Shown here: piece after piece, positions 1 through 8,366 of the stretch
Layout: every line of letters starts with the position of its first letter
Position numbering within the stretch: the stretch's first letter is position 1
NCBI GenBank assembly: GCA_018654745.1
Contig: JABILA010000133.1
Coordinates: forward strand, 1-54,331
Direction: 5' to 3'
DNA from: Alphaproteobacteria bacterium
GTDB taxonomy: Bacteria; Pseudomonadota; Alphaproteobacteria; UBA2966
Length of the DNA: 54,331 nt
Program-made: the position numbers and the translations under genes
The notes under the pieces: generated by a model
Database searches by the model: none
Told to the model about the DNA's origin: nothing
Seen by the model: the letters and a program-made list of their open reading frames with translations, nothing else

Positions 1-1
1 C

Positions 2-55
2 TCGACCGGCAAGTTCAACAACGTTATTCTCATCCATGGCGGCGTATCTCCATAA
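2..55 (+). CDS. 3' end of an unidentified gene entering from the left
   Basis: Frame 2 is open from the window edge and stops with TAA at 53-55. The 17 visible codons (ending ILIHGGVSP) are too few to assign a family. It is listed because the frame runs off the window and a terminator-like inverted repeat begins inside it. It may be a chance open frame. Confidence 0.25.
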   Translation, partial: STGKFNNVILIHGGVSP

Positions 56-107
56 AGTTGGTTTGATGTGTTGCAACAACAAATCAACCAGATACGCCGC
101 TTTCTTT
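39..107 (+). terminator. Inverted repeat, terminator-like
   Basis: A perfect 11-bp inverted repeat pairs GCGGCGTATCT (39-49) with AGATACGCCGC (90-100). Inside it lie a 10-bp palindrome, TGTTGCAACA (69-78), and short further complementarity between 60-67 and 82-89. The right arm is followed by TTTCTTT (101-107). This could terminate the gene ending at 55, although the 40-base loop is long for an intrinsic terminator. It could also be a cruciform-type site at the edge of the AT-rich segment. Confidence 0.35.
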
Positions 108-150
108 CAAACGCTCAAACACCAGATTCGGTTATAGCTCCATACGGAAC

Positions 151-600
151 TTGCATCTCAATCATCTCTCCAAGCTAAAAAATGTGGATAAATTGCTTGA
201 GTTGATCAACCTCACGACACTTAAGGTAAGTAATGTCTCTGCAAAATGCGTAATTCCAAACCTTAGCAAATTGAGAAAACTAACCACTTTGTCGCTAAAT
301 GGAAGTTTTGGTGATATTTCATTTTTGTCGGGATGCAAGAGCTTGAAGAAATTGACAATTATGTTTGAAAGTGACCATTCGAAACTTAATGCACTTGAAG
401 ATTTAACTGAACTACAAGAATTGGAAATTAACTCAGGGTTTTTGCATAAAGACCTTAGCTCACTACTCAAATTAAAACAGCTTAAGTCGCTTCGCGTTAG
501 AGCAGGAGCAAGTGAAGATAACAAAGTTATCAAAGAACTAGAAAAAAGAGGAGTTAGGGTAATATTGGGCAATCGTCATTTCCTTAGGATTAACCTGTAG
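151..600 (+). CDS. Leucine-rich-repeat protein, AT-rich, possibly a fragment
   Basis: The 149-residue product is built of repeated units with spaced leucines (LSKLKNVDKLLEL, LSKLRKLTTLSL, LEDLTELQELEI, LLKLKQLKSLRV), the pattern of leucine-rich repeats, which form a curved protein-binding surface. No signal peptide, membrane segment or enzymatic domain is visible. The start given is a TTG with no convincing ribosome site; the frame is open back to 67, so the true 5' end is uncertain and the gene may be the tail of a longer LRR protein. A sampled 60 bases (181-240) hold 22 G+C (37%), against 38 of 60 in a gatB sample, which suggests foreign origin. The binding partner is unknown. Confidence 0.5.
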   Translation: MHLNHLSKLKNVDKLLELINLTTLKVSNVSAKCVIPNLSKLRKLTTLSLNGSFGDISFLSGCKSLKKLTIMFESDHSKLNALEDLTELQELEINSGFLHKDLSSLLKLKQLKSLRVRAGASEDNKVIKELEKRGVRVILGNRHFLRINL

Positions 601-864
601 ACGATCGGTATTATGGAGATAATGGAACAATACCTAATAATAGACCGCCCTACCATATACCGAATCATCATAGAATCCAGATCGGAGTCCGGAGTGACAG
701 TGTGAGAGGGTGTGGGTTTGCAGGATGTCGGTCGCAGGGTGCGCGGCGTTCAGTTTCGCTGGACTGCCATCTATAAACGAATACAGGGAACTCGATCCGT
801 TTCAAATGAAAAAGGCCATGTCCCCATTATTCTAAAATCGTCTTTATGTGACGGACCCACCCCC
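601..864. other. Intergenic stretch with no recognisable gene
   Basis: No coding frame with a ribosome site or family resemblance was seen. The only recognisable item is CCGGAGTGACAGTGTG at 689-704, which matches 15 of 16 bases of the right flank of the palindromic repeat at 1675-1690. It looks like a truncated copy of that repeat. Base composition shifts from AT-rich to GC-rich across this stretch. Confidence 0.4.
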
Positions 865-1086
865 TTACCCTCGGCGAGAGTCGGTTCTTCTGTCTTCGTC
901 TCTGGCATTGTCGCGTCGGGTGCGGCGGTTGCGGCGGTCGCGGTCGTCGGTGGTGTCGCGGTATTCGTCGCGGGCTTTTTTTGACGGGTGCATGACCAGG
1001 ATGCCGAATTTATACAGCAGTCTTTTAATCGCCAATATGGGGGACGCGAGGGTATCGCGGCGTTCCTGTTTTCTGTTGTCAGTCAA
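865..1086 (-). CDS. Small basic protein with Arg/Asp-rich disordered tail
   Basis: A 73-residue product starting at TTG (1086-1084). The start is supported by GGAG placed 8 bases upstream. Residues 1-40 are mixed in composition. The remaining residues are almost wholly Arg and Asp with Asn, Thr and Ser (for example RDTTDDRDRRNRRTRRD), a charged polyampholyte that should be disordered. No family is recognised. It lies upstream of nothing obvious, in the same orientation as the DUF1059-like gene whose stop is at 1146. Low-complexity GC-rich DNA can produce such frames by chance, so the gene is uncertain despite the ribosome site. Confidence 0.35.
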   Translation of the reverse strand: MTDNRKQERRDTLASPILAIKRLLYKFGILVMHPSKKARDEYRDTTDDRDRRNRRTRRDNARDEDRRTDSRRG

Positions 1087-1145
1087 TGAAGATGCTCCAC
1101 GCTTTAATAATCTGTGTCATGCATTCGGGGGCGGTAAGGATGTCG

Positions 1146-1331
1146 TCAGGCCGCGTCGAACCGGGCCTTGTTGTCGGCCATCCAGTTTTCCATATCCGCC
1201 TGGGTTTTGCTTGAATCCTGCATGACATCGGCATGGGCCGCGCCATAATGCGGCTTCAGGGCATTCATCCAGTCCTCGAACGTCTCGCCCTGGGCCTCAT
1301 GGTCGCACAAATCACATTTAAGCGTTTTCAC
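1146..1331 (-). CDS. Small DUF1059-like zinc-binding protein
   Basis: The 61-residue product begins MKTLKCDLCDHEAQ and continues into an amphipathic segment ending PHYGAAH. One CxxC pair plus His residues resembles the short DUF1059-type proteins, whose function is not established and which probably bind zinc. The start is GTG (1331-1329), supported by GGAGGGG seven bases upstream. The gene follows gatB in the same direction but is separated by 386 bases rich in hairpins, so it is probably transcribed on its own. The family call rests on the overall look (CxxC near the N-terminus, a central helix, a His near position 35) and not on a search. Confidence 0.6.
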   Translation of the reverse strand: MKTLKCDLCDHEAQGETFEDWMNALKPHYGAAHADVMQDSSKTQADMENWMADNKARFDAA

Positions 1332-1359
1332 CGGGGGTCCCCTCCCATTTGACTTTGTC

Positions 1360-1384
1360 CAAATCTCCCTTCCAGGGAGATTTG
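1360..1384. other. Perfect 10-bp hairpin
   Basis: CAAATCTCCC (1360-1369) pairs with GGGAGATTTG (1375-1384) across the loop TTCCA. It lies 29 bases upstream of the GTG of the small minus-strand gene, so it would fall in that gene's leader or mark the end of an upstream transcript. There is no T-run on either side, so it is not a classical terminator. Confidence 0.5.
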
Positions 1385-1393
1385 ATATTACGC

Positions 1394-1573
1394 TCAGGCG
1401 CCGCTTAAGGCGAATCCGTCAATGACGGAATCGCTAACGACTATTAATTCAACACCGAGCCCAGAGTAATCAATAACCTGCGTTTCAGAAAGGCTGAAAC
1501 GCCCAGGGCTTTGGCCCTCAACGGGCCTTGTTACCTGTTCGGTATACGACGTTGTTGGACAATCCGGCGCGGT
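1394..1573 (-). other. Stop-free frame without a start codon in a structured intergenic region
   Basis: On the minus strand a frame is open for 59 codons between the TGA at 1576-1574 and the TGA at 1396-1394. It contains no usable ATG, GTG or TTG near its beginning. The translation has a protein-like stretch (SETQVIDYSGLGVELIVVSD). It could be a decayed gene or part of a dispersed element, or the openness could be accidental. The same DNA holds several stable hairpins, which argues for a structured RNA or repeat instead. Confidence 0.3.
1411..1527. other. Cluster of hairpins, possible structured RNA
   Basis: Several stem-loops lie close together. GCGTTTCAG (1480-1488) pairs with CTGAAACGC (1494-1502). 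AGGGC (1505-1509) pairs with GCCCT (1514-1518), in competition with GGCCC (1513-1517) pairing with GGGCC (1523-1527). A 10-of-11 imperfect palindrome lies around CCGTCAATGACGG. The overlapping alternatives at 1505-1527 are mutually exclusive. No known RNA family could be assigned by eye. Confidence 0.35.
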
Positions 1574-1656
1574 TCACGTCCCGGCCCGGTTCATCTCCAA
1601 GTCACACAAATAATATAGGGGTGATCCCTGGTCAGGCAACTTGCGCCCTGAAATAA

Positions 1657-1685
1657 CGTCACTCCGGGCTTGATCCGGAGTGACG
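1657..1685. repeat. Palindromic CTTGATCCGG-type repeat
   Basis: CGTCACTCCGG (1657-1667) and CCGGAGTGACG (1675-1685) are perfect 11-bp inverted arms around GCTTGAT. A truncated relative is at 689-704, and the arms of the element at 8000-8086 carry the same CTTGATCC core. It sits 32 bases beyond the gatB stop codon and may act as its mRNA 3' structure. Confidence 0.7.
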
Positions 1686-1717
1686 GTGTGGCTGGAGCTT
1701 ATCCGTTTAAACCGGAA

Positions 1718-3196
1718 TCAACCCGACAACTTGTCCTTCAAAATCTGGTTGACGACGCCGGGGTTGGCCTGGCCTTTTGAGGCTTTCATGACCTGGCCGA
1801 CGAAGAAGCCCATGAGCTTGTCCTTGCCGCCGCGGTATTCTTCGACCTTGTCCTGGTTGGCGGCCATGACTTCGTCGACCATGGCTTCAATAGCACCAGT
1901 GTCGGAGACTTGCTTGAGGCCTTTTTCATCGACGATGGTGGCGGCATCCTTGCCGGATGCGAACATGTCTTCGAAGACGTCTTTCGCGATTTTGCCCGAG
2001 ATCGTGCCGTCAGCCATCAAATCCAGCAACCCGCCAAGCTGTTCTGCGCTGACCGGGCTGTCGGTGATGGCGGTTGCGTCCTTGTTGAGCAAGCCAAAGA
2101 GATTGCCGCTGACCCAGTTGGCGGCGATTTTGGCATCTCGCCCTGCCGCCACGATTTCGAAATAATCAGCGATTTCACGCTCAGCCACCAAGACACCGGC
2201 GTCATAGTGCGACAGGCCAAGTTCAGCCTGGAAACGATCCATCTTGTCGTCCGGCAGTTCCGGCAAATCGGCCTTGATGCGGGCGACAAAGGCATCGTCA
2301 AATTCCAGCGGCAGCAAATCAGGATCCGGGAAATAGCGATAATCGTGCGCTTCTTCCTTGGACCGCATGGACCGCGTGGTGCCGGAGCCTGCGTCGAACA
2401 AACGGGTTTCCTGTTTGATTTCGCCGCCGTCTTCGATGATGTCGACCTGGCGCTGGGCCTCATATTCAATGGCTTGCTGGATGAACTTGAGAGAGTTGAC
2501 GTTCTTGATCTCGGCCCGGGTGCCCAGATCACCACCCGGTTTGCGTACCGACACGTTGACATCGGCGCGCATGCTGCCCTGTTCCATGTTGCCATCACAG
2601 GTGCCGAGATAACGCAGAATGGATCTTATTTTGCGCACATAAGCCGAGGCTTCTTCCGAGCTGCGCATGTCAGGCTTGGAGACGATTTCCATCAAGGCCA
2701 CGCCGGAGCGGTTGAGATCGACATAGGTTTGCTGCGGGTGCAGATCATGCACGCTTTTGCCGGCATCCTGTTCCAGGTGCAGACGCTCAACCCCGACTTC
2801 ACGCACAGAACCATCGGCCAGTTCCACATGCACAATGCCCTCACCCACGATGGGCTGGCTGAACTGTGAAATCTGATAGCCCTGGGGCAGATCGGGATAG
2901 AAATAGTTCTTGCGATCAAAGACCGAGAAATTGTTGATCTGTGCTTTCAGACCAAGGCCCGTGCGCACGGCCTGTTCGACCACCACTTCGTTGATCACCG
3001 GCAACATGCCGGGCATGGCAGCATCCACCAATGAAACCTGTGTGTTGGGCTCAGCCCCGAATTCGGTGGCGGCCCCGGAAAAAAGCTTGGCGTTGGAGAC
3101 GACCTGGGCATGGATTTCTAGACCCAGTACGATTTCCCAATCCCCGGTGGCACCCTGGATCAGTTGTGGTGCGGGCGCTTTGACAGTATCGCTCAT
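1718..3196 (-). CDS. gatB: Asp/Glu-tRNA(Asn/Gln) amidotransferase subunit B
   Basis: GatB is the kinase and tRNA-binding subunit of GatCAB. It activates the side chain of misacylated Glu-tRNA(Gln) or Asp-tRNA(Asn) with ATP and passes it to ammonia released by GatA. The product is 492 residues, the usual length. The hallmark GLEIHAQ lies at 25-31, followed by the GatB catalytic domain and a C-terminal helical tRNA-binding domain from about residue 350. The ATG at 3196-3194 is chosen because it overlaps the gatA stop as ATGA and has GGGGAG seven bases upstream; an in-frame start six codons earlier lacks this. It is the last gene of gatC-gatA-gatB. Confidence 0.97.
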   Translation of the reverse strand: MSDTVKAPAPQLIQGATGDWEIVLGLEIHAQVVSNAKLFSGAATEFGAEPNTQVSLVDAAMPGMLPVINEVVVEQAVRTGLGLKAQINNFSVFDRKNYFYPDLPQGYQISQFSQPIVGEGIVHVELADGSVREVGVERLHLEQDAGKSVHDLHPQQTYVDLNRSGVALMEIVSKPDMRSSEEASAYVRKIRSILRYLGTCDGNMEQGSMRADVNVSVRKPGGDLGTRAEIKNVNSLKFIQQAIEYEAQRQVDIIEDGGEIKQETRLFDAGSGTTRSMRSKEEAHDYRYFPDPDLLPLEFDDAFVARIKADLPELPDDKMDRFQAELGLSHYDAGVLVAEREIADYFEIVAAGRDAKIAANWVSGNLFGLLNKDATAITDSPVSAEQLGGLLDLMADGTISGKIAKDVFEDMFASGKDAATIVDEKGLKQVSDTGAIEAMVDEVMAANQDKVEEYRGGKDKLMGFFVGQVMKASKGQANPGVVNQILKDKLSG

Positions 3197-4713
3197 GACT
3201 TGTCTCCCCACCATTTTTGCGGTCGGGCCGTAAAGGCTGCGGCTTCTTCCAGCACACCACCAACGCGGAAAACGGTTTCCTCGTCAAAGGCATTGCCCAG
3301 AACCTGCAGGCCCAGCGGCAGACCGTCCGACGACAAACCGGCTGGCACCGAAATGCCAGGCAGCCCCGCCATGGAGGCCGGCACCGTGAAGACGTCGTTC
3401 AGATACATGGCAATCGGATCGTCGCCCTTCTCTCCCGCCGCGAAAGCCGCCGAAGGGGCCGTGGGCGTCAGGATGGCGTCGACCTGTTGAAAGGCGTTGC
3501 GGAAATCCTCGGCGATGCGCGTGCGCACCTTTTGCGCCTTCAGATAATAGGCATCGTAATATCCGGCGGACAAAACATAGGTGCCGATCAGAACCCGGCG
3601 CTGCACTTCCTCGCCAAAGCCCGCACCGCGTGTGGCTTCATACATTTCTTCGAGGCTGTCACCGTCCACGCGCAGGCCATAACGCACACCGTCATAACGC
3701 GCCAGGTTCGACGAAGCTTCGGCCGGGGCCACGATATAATAAGCAGGCAAGGCGTATTTGGTGTGCGGCAGGCTGATCTCAACAGCTTCCGCCCCGGCAT
3801 CCTCCAGCCATTTAACGCCCTGCTTCCACAGATCATCGATCTCGGATGGCATGCCGTCCATGCGATATTCTTTCGGAATACCGATCTTCAAGCCTTTGAT
3901 ATCATTCGTTAATGCGGCTTCGAAGTTGGGCAGCGGCTGGTTGACCGACGTGGAATCTTTCGGATCGTGTCCGGCCATGGCCTGCAGCAAAATCGCCGAA
4001 TCACGCACCGTGCGCGTCATCGGTCCGGGCTGGTCCAGCGACGAGGCAAAAGCCACGATGCCCCAGCGCGAACAACGCCCATAGGTTGGTTTCATGCCGA
4101 CGATGCCAACAAAGGACGCGGGCTGGCGGATGGAGCCACCGGTATCGGTGCCAATCGCCGCCGTCGCAATCCGAGCCGCAACCGCCGAGGCCGAGCCACC
4201 GGACGATCCACCCGGCACGATTTGGGCCGCGTCATCTCCGGTGCGTTTCCAGGGTGACAACACGTTGCCAAAATAACTGGTTTCGTTCGACGAGCCCATG
4301 GCAAATTCATCGAGATTGGTTTTGCCCAGCATGACGCCACCGGCTGCCCACATATTTGCGGTGACGGTCGATTCGTATTGTGGTTTGAAGCCTTCCAGAA
4401 TGTGAGACGCCGCTGTGGTTTGCACGCCGTTGGTGCAATAAAGGTCCTTGATTGCGAGCGGAATGCCCTCAATTGTCCGCCCAATGCCCCCGGAATGAGA
4501 CGAAATGTCCGCCAAATGTCCGCCTTTTTCGCTCCCGTCAATTGCATCAGCAACTTCCAATGCACGTTCCGGTGTCTCTGTGATAAAGGCGTTCAGGTCG
4601 CGGGCATCTTCCATTGCCACGATATGGGCTTCGGTTAATTCCCGCGAGGAAATCTCCCGCGATGTCAGCTTGTCACGGGCTTCCGCCAGGGTCAGATCAG
4701 TCAAAGCGGCCAT
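3193..4713 (-). CDS. gatA: Asp/Glu-tRNA(Asn/Gln) amidotransferase subunit A
   Basis: GatA is the glutaminase subunit of GatCAB and belongs to the amidase signature family. The 506-residue product shows the Ser-cisSer-Lys triad: Lys89 in PLAIKD, cis-Ser170 in PGGSSGGSA and nucleophile Ser194 in DTGGSIRQP. About 15 extra residues near 62-78 separate the N-terminal helices from the core. Its ATG shares one base with the gatC stop (TAATG) and its stop overlaps the gatB start (ATGA), so the three subunits are translationally coupled and probably made in equal amounts. Confidence 0.97.
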   Translation of the reverse strand: MAALTDLTLAEARDKLTSREISSRELTEAHIVAMEDARDLNAFITETPERALEVADAIDGSEKGGHLADISSHSGGIGRTIEGIPLAIKDLYCTNGVQTTAASHILEGFKPQYESTVTANMWAAGGVMLGKTNLDEFAMGSSNETSYFGNVLSPWKRTGDDAAQIVPGGSSGGSASAVAARIATAAIGTDTGGSIRQPASFVGIVGMKPTYGRCSRWGIVAFASSLDQPGPMTRTVRDSAILLQAMAGHDPKDSTSVNQPLPNFEAALTNDIKGLKIGIPKEYRMDGMPSEIDDLWKQGVKWLEDAGAEAVEISLPHTKYALPAYYIVAPAEASSNLARYDGVRYGLRVDGDSLEEMYEATRGAGFGEEVQRRVLIGTYVLSAGYYDAYYLKAQKVRTRIAEDFRNAFQQVDAILTPTAPSAAFAAGEKGDDPIAMYLNDVFTVPASMAGLPGISVPAGLSSDGLPLGLQVLGNAFDEETVFRVGGVLEEAAAFTARPQKWWGDKS

Positions 4714-5000
4714 TATTCGATCACCTTCGGCACGCCAAAGAAACCGTCCGCCGCCGCCGGGGCATTGGCCAGCACCCGATCCTGATAATTTCCATCATTT
4801 ACAACGTCCTGGCGCATGGGAGCCTGCATATCAGCGACGCTGGTCATAGGCGCAACACCGTCCGTGTCGACCTCCCCCAGCTGCTCAATCCAGCCCAGAA
4901 TATTGTTCAGCTCACCGACCATTGTTTCAAGACGGTCGTCGTCAACCCGTATCCGGGCGAGGTGGGCAATGCCCGCCACTGTGGCTTTATCCAGCGACAT
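4713..5000 (-). CDS. gatC: Asp/Glu-tRNA(Asn/Gln) amidotransferase subunit C
   Basis: The 95-residue GatC wraps around GatA and GatB as an extended tether. The N-terminal [11 protein letters not shown] and central [12 protein letters not shown] are typical of the family, as is the C-terminal region ending FGVPKVIE, which in homologs inserts between the two larger subunits. The gene is first in the operon and divergent from ruvX, with 101 bases between the two starts that must hold both promoters. Confidence 0.95.
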   Translation of the reverse strand: MSLDKATVAGIAHLARIRVDDDRLETMVGELNNILGWIEQLGEVDTDGVAPMTSVADMQAPMRQDVVNDGNYQDRVLANAPAAADGFFGVPKVIE

Positions 5001-5101
5001 GTGTCACTTTCTCCAAAGTTTGAAAATCAAGAGCGTAAATCAGGCTGAAAGCCCCGCGTATCAAGGGCCAGGCCGATGGTTTCGCGAAAGTATCACCGCC
5101 C

Positions 5102-5572
5102 ATGATCGTCCGCAACCCCGTCGATATCAAACCCTTTATCAAGCGCGGCCAATCGTTGCTGGGCCTTGATCTTGGCAGCAAAACCATCGGTCTGGCGAAG
5201 TCGGATTTGTCGTTCACCATCGCCTCCCCGCTGGAAACCATCCGGCGCAGCAAGTTCACCAAAGACGCTCTGGAATTAAAGGCGATTATCGACGCCAATG
5301 AGATCGGCGCCCTCGTCCTCGGCCTGCCTTTCAACATGGACGGCACCGAAGGCCCGCGCTGCCAATCAACACGACAATTTGCCGCTAACCTGTTGGAAAA
5401 ATTCGATATTCCGATCACCTACTGGGATGAACGCATGTCCACACAGGCTGTCACCCGCACCTTGCTGGAGGCCGACGCCACCCGCAAACGCCGGGCCGAA
5501 GTTGTCGACAAAATGGCTGCCGCCTATATCCTGCAAGGCGCCCTCGATGCCTTGAACATGAGTGCCGTTTGA
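5102..5572 (+). CDS. ruvX: Putative pre-16S rRNA nuclease / Holliday junction resolvase-like protein
   Basis: A YqgF/RuvX family protein with an RNase H-like fold. Members mature the 5' end of 16S rRNA and were earlier proposed as resolvases. The 156-residue product shows [13 protein letters not shown] (catalytic Asp23), [11 protein letters not shown] near 71-81, DERMST starting at 109, and [11 protein letters not shown] with Asp136. These are the expected acidic residues and spacing. The N-terminus is some 15 residues longer than the shortest homologs. It is divergent from gatC; the following HisD-family gene starts 25 bases after its stop. Confidence 0.92.
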   Translation: MIVRNPVDIKPFIKRGQSLLGLDLGSKTIGLAKSDLSFTIASPLETIRRSKFTKDALELKAIIDANEIGALVLGLPFNMDGTEGPRCQSTRQFAANLLEKFDIPITYWDERMSTQAVTRTLLEADATRKRRAEVVDKMAAAYILQGALDALNMSAV

Positions 5573-5597
5573 CCCGCCAATAAATCGAAAGCTGATC

Positions 5598-6905
5598 ATG
5601 ACCGAATATCTCAAACGCGGAAAACCGGAAGATGAACGCGCCGAAGACGATGCCAAAGTGCGCGAGGTCGTTGAAGCAGCTCTGAAGGAGATCGAAACCC
5701 GCGGTGACGCTGCCGTTCGGGAGCTTTCGACCAGGTTTGACAACTACACACCAGAGGCCTTTCGCTTAACTGACGCCGATATCGAAACCGCCCAAAGCCG
5801 CGTCAGCAAACGCGATCTGGAGGATATCAAGTTCGCCCAGGCGCAGATCCGCCGCTTCGCTGAAGCCCAACGCGCCTCAATGACCGATATCGAAGTCGAG
5901 ACCCTGCCCGGCGTGATCCTCGGCCATAAAAACATTCCGGTCCAATCGGTTGGCTGTTATGTGCCCGGCGGCAAATTCCCCATGGTGGCCTCGGCCCATA
6001 TGTCGGTGCTCACGGCTTCAGTGGCCGGTGTGCCGCGCATCATCGCCTCGGCCCCGCCTAATAATGGCGAGCCTCATCCCGCTATCGTCACCGCAATGCA
6101 TCTGGGTGGCGCACATGAAATCTATTGCCTGGGCGGGATACAGGCCGTGGGGGCCATGGCGCTCGGCACAGAAAGTATTGAAGCCGTTCACATGTTGGTC
6201 GGCCCCGGCAACGCCTTCGTGGCGGAAGCCAAGCGCCAGTTATTTGGCCGGGTTGGCATCGATTTGTTCGCTGGTCCCACGGAAACCATGATCATTGCTG
6301 ATGAAACGGTGGATGCAGAGCTTTGCGCCACCGATCTGCTGGGCCAGGCCGAGCATGGTTATAACTCGCCCGCCGTGCTGATCACCAATTCTCGCAGCTT
6401 GGCTGAGGCCACCATGGCCGAGATCGAGCGCCTGCTGAAAATCCTGCCGACCGCCGAGACCGCAGCCGCCAGCTGGCGCGATTACGGTGAAGTCATTGTC
6501 TGCGATAACTATGATCAAATGCTTGATATTGCAAATGAATTGGCCTTTGAACATGTCCAGGTCATGACCGACCGCGACGACTGGTTCCTCGATAATATGA
6601 CCAGCTACGGCGCGCTCTTTTTGGGCCCCCGCACCAACGTCTCCAACGGCGACAAGGTCATCGGCACCAACCACACCCTGCCCACTCGCAAGGCCGGTCG
6701 TTACACGGGCGGCCTCTGGGTCGGCAAATTCCTCAAAACCCACAGCTACCAACGCATTCTGACCGATGAAGCTGCCACCCAGGTCGGCGAAGTCTGCTCC
6801 CGATTGTGCCTGCTGGAAGGCTTCGTCGGTCACGCCGAACAAGCCAACGTCCGCGTGCGCCGATACGGCGGCAAGAACGTGCCCTACGGAGAAGCTGCTG
6901 AGTAA
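5598..6905 (+). CDS. HisD-family dehydrogenase, probably not histidinol dehydrogenase
   Basis: A zinc- and NAD-dependent dehydrogenase of the histidinol dehydrogenase family, 435 residues. The zinc ligands and catalytic residues of HisD are all present: Gln250, His253, Glu318-His319, Asp352 and His412. However, the N-terminal MTEYLKRG and the [16 protein letters not shown] segment resemble the HpsN-like branch that oxidises sulfopropanediol or related polyols rather than true HisD, in which this loop reads YVPGGTAAYPSS. No other histidine biosynthesis gene is nearby. The ATG at 5598 gives the normal family length; an in-frame GTG at 5562 overlaps ruvX and adds 12 unlikely residues. Substrate unknown. 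Confidence 0.8.
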   Translation: MTEYLKRGKPEDERAEDDAKVREVVEAALKEIETRGDAAVRELSTRFDNYTPEAFRLTDADIETAQSRVSKRDLEDIKFAQAQIRRFAEAQRASMTDIEVETLPGVILGHKNIPVQSVGCYVPGGKFPMVASAHMSVLTASVAGVPRIIASAPPNNGEPHPAIVTAMHLGGAHEIYCLGGIQAVGAMALGTESIEAVHMLVGPGNAFVAEAKRQLFGRVGIDLFAGPTETMIIADETVDAELCATDLLGQAEHGYNSPAVLITNSRSLAEATMAEIERLLKILPTAETAAASWRDYGEVIVCDNYDQMLDIANELAFEHVQVMTDRDDWFLDNMTSYGALFLGPRTNVSNGDKVIGTNHTLPTRKAGRYTGGLWVGKFLKTHSYQRILTDEAATQVGEVCSRLCLLEGFVGHAEQANVRVRRYGGKNVPYGEAAE

Positions 6906-6991
6906 AGCCTGCCAATGCGGGTGGAACAGTTTTCGTCTTTGTGCAAAGCTATGTTTGTTTAAGCGTATATTTTTTTATAGGTCTATTAAAA

Positions 6992-7945
6992 ATGAAAATT
7001 TTCAAGTGGCTCGGATATCTGATTGCCTTGATTGTTGTGGTTGCAGCTGGCGCATATTTTGTTGCCCAAAGCAGGTTGGTTGACCTGGACGACACCGCCC
7101 GCAAAAAGGCCCCTGGCAGTTTCGTCGCCCTTAGCGATGGCCAGGTGCATTATCAATGGCACGGCCCTGAAAATGGCGATATCACGGTCATGGTGCATGG
7201 CCTGTCGACGCCGTCATTTGTCTGGAAAGGCTTGCTGGAACATATGACAGGCGCGGGTTTGCGGGTCTTGACCTACGATCTATATGGTCGCGGCTGGAGC
7301 GACCGGCCCGACGCTGACAACAGCGCTGAATTCTTTGACCGGCAACTGGTTGAGCTGTTGAAAAGCCAGAATGTAGCTGGACCAATTAACCTTGTGGGCT
7401 ACTCCATGGGCGGTGCGATAGCGGTGAATTATGCTGCCAATCACCCGAACGCCGTGACCCGGCTTGGCCTGTTTGCCCCGGCGGGCTTCCCGGACCCGGA
7501 AGGCCTCACCACCAAAATGATCGGCATGATGAATATCCCGGTTTTTGGCGACTGGTTCATGGGCACACTTGGCCGCAAACTCATGATCGGCGGCATGGCT
7601 GAGCCTAAAAACCAGGGCCCGGTTATCCCCGATATCGTTGCCCGCTACGAAGAACAGATTTCCTACAAAGGATTTTTGCGCTCCATGGTCTCCACCATGC
7701 GCCACTTCCCGCTGACAACGCTGCAAGCCCAATATGAAGTCGTTGGCAAGCAAGGCCTGCCGGTGGCAGCCATCTGGGGTGACCAGGATACCGTCGTCCC
7801 CGTCTGGCAAGCGGACCTGGTCAAAAATGCCGTGCCCCACCTGCAACTGCACGTGATCAAAGGCGGCTACCACTCGGTCCCGTTTATCCAGGTCGATGAA
7901 GCCGGCCCGATCCTTGCGAGGTTCCTGACGTCACCTGCGGGATAG
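6992..7945 (+). CDS. Membrane-anchored alpha/beta hydrolase
   Basis: The 317-residue product starts with a single hydrophobic segment (about residues 6-25) that should anchor it in the inner membrane, with the catalytic domain probably outside. The fold is alpha/beta hydrolase: VHGLS oxyanion region at 68-72, nucleophile Ser138 in GYSMGG, acid in WGDQDTVVP (Asp264 or Asp266) and His294 in GGYHS. The substrate cannot be told; relatives include esterases, lipases and haloperoxidase-like enzymes. The ATG at 6992 is chosen because it places the hydrophobic segment right after a short charged start; an upstream in-frame start at 6941 is unlikely. It lies 86 bases after the HisD-family gene. Confidence 0.85.
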   Translation: MKIFKWLGYLIALIVVVAAGAYFVAQSRLVDLDDTARKKAPGSFVALSDGQVHYQWHGPENGDITVMVHGLSTPSFVWKGLLEHMTGAGLRVLTYDLYGRGWSDRPDADNSAEFFDRQLVELLKSQNVAGPINLVGYSMGGAIAVNYAANHPNAVTRLGLFAPAGFPDPEGLTTKMIGMMNIPVFGDWFMGTLGRKLMIGGMAEPKNQGPVIPDIVARYEEQISYKGFLRSMVSTMRHFPLTTLQAQYEVVGKQGLPVAAIWGDQDTVVPVWQADLVKNAVPHLQLHVIKGGYHSVPFIQVDEAGPILARFLTSPAG

Positions 7946-7999
7946 GGTAGCCCAGCACTGGCGTCATACTAGTGGAGTATCCTTCCAGCCTTTCTCCTG

Positions 8000-8086
8000 C
8001 GTCATGCCCGGACTTGATCCGGGTACCCACGTCTTAACAACGGCGGCGGAAAGACGTGGGTACCCGTGTCAAGCACGGGCATGACG
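8000..8086. repeat. Long inverted-repeat element (36-bp arms)
   Basis: The arm at 8000-8035 (CGTCATGCCCG...ACCCACGTCTT) and the arm at 8051-8086 are inverted copies matching at 32 of 36 positions, with a 15-base GGCGGCG-rich loop. Each arm contains its own small palindrome around CTTGA. This is the style of dispersed element common in alphaproteobacterial intergenic DNA. It lies 54 bases past the hydrolase stop and could fold into a strong 3' mRNA hairpin. Confidence 0.8.
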
Positions 8087-8167
8087 AGTAAGGAGCGACT
8101 GCAGCGGTTCAGGATGGATTGAACGTTGGATTTCTGATTTAAACTCAACAGGTTATTGAGATTGGCT

Positions 8168-8275
8168 CCCCCCCACCCAACCCTCCCCCTCAAGGGGAAG
8201 GGCTTTTTTTGGTAGGGGCGAACTTTCAATGTGAGTTCCTTCCCCCTTGAGGGGGGAAGGTCAGGATGGGGGTGA
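8168..8275. repeat. Second inverted-repeat element, C-rich/G-rich
   Basis: A C-rich arm around CCCTCCCCCTCAAGGGG (about 8170-8201) is the inverted copy of CCTTCCCCCTTGAGGGG at 8238-8273. Between them lie a TTTTTTT run (8204-8210) and GGTAGGGGCG. It belongs to a different family from the element at 8000. Together the two elements fill most of the 421-base gap between the hydrolase and the AEC carrier. I see no gene in this gap. Confidence 0.7.
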
Positions 8276-8366
8276 ATCAATCTTGAAACTCTTTTGTCGA
8301 AAATCTTGACACCTCACCAAATTCCTTTCCAATGCAGCCCATGATTTCCCAACCAAAATCAAGCGC

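Noticed and set aside
712..984. A 90-codon plus-strand frame ending in an Ala/Val-rich stretch
   Set aside because: The hydrophobic C-terminus is the reverse frame of the Arg/Asp-coding DNA, and no ribosome site precedes the start.
848..1225. A 125-codon plus-strand frame
   Set aside because: It overlaps two minus-strand genes that have ribosome sites and shows Ser/Arg low complexity with no family resemblance.
1411..1690. Possible 6S RNA, tmRNA or SRP RNA in the hairpin-rich gap
   Set aside because: None of the conserved sequence blocks of those RNAs could be recognised; kept only as an unassigned structured region.
1910..2869. A long plus-strand frame inside gatB
   Set aside because: It lies antisense to gatB, whose reading frame carries all GatB motifs; the openness reflects codon bias.
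8000..8086. Possible insertion sequence
   Set aside because: Arms of 36 bp enclose only 15 bases and no transposase, so it is a palindromic repeat and not an IS.
8002..8280. A 92-codon minus-strand frame between the hydrolase and the AEC gene
   Set aside because: It runs entirely through two inverted-repeat elements, and its proline- and arginine-rich composition follows from them.
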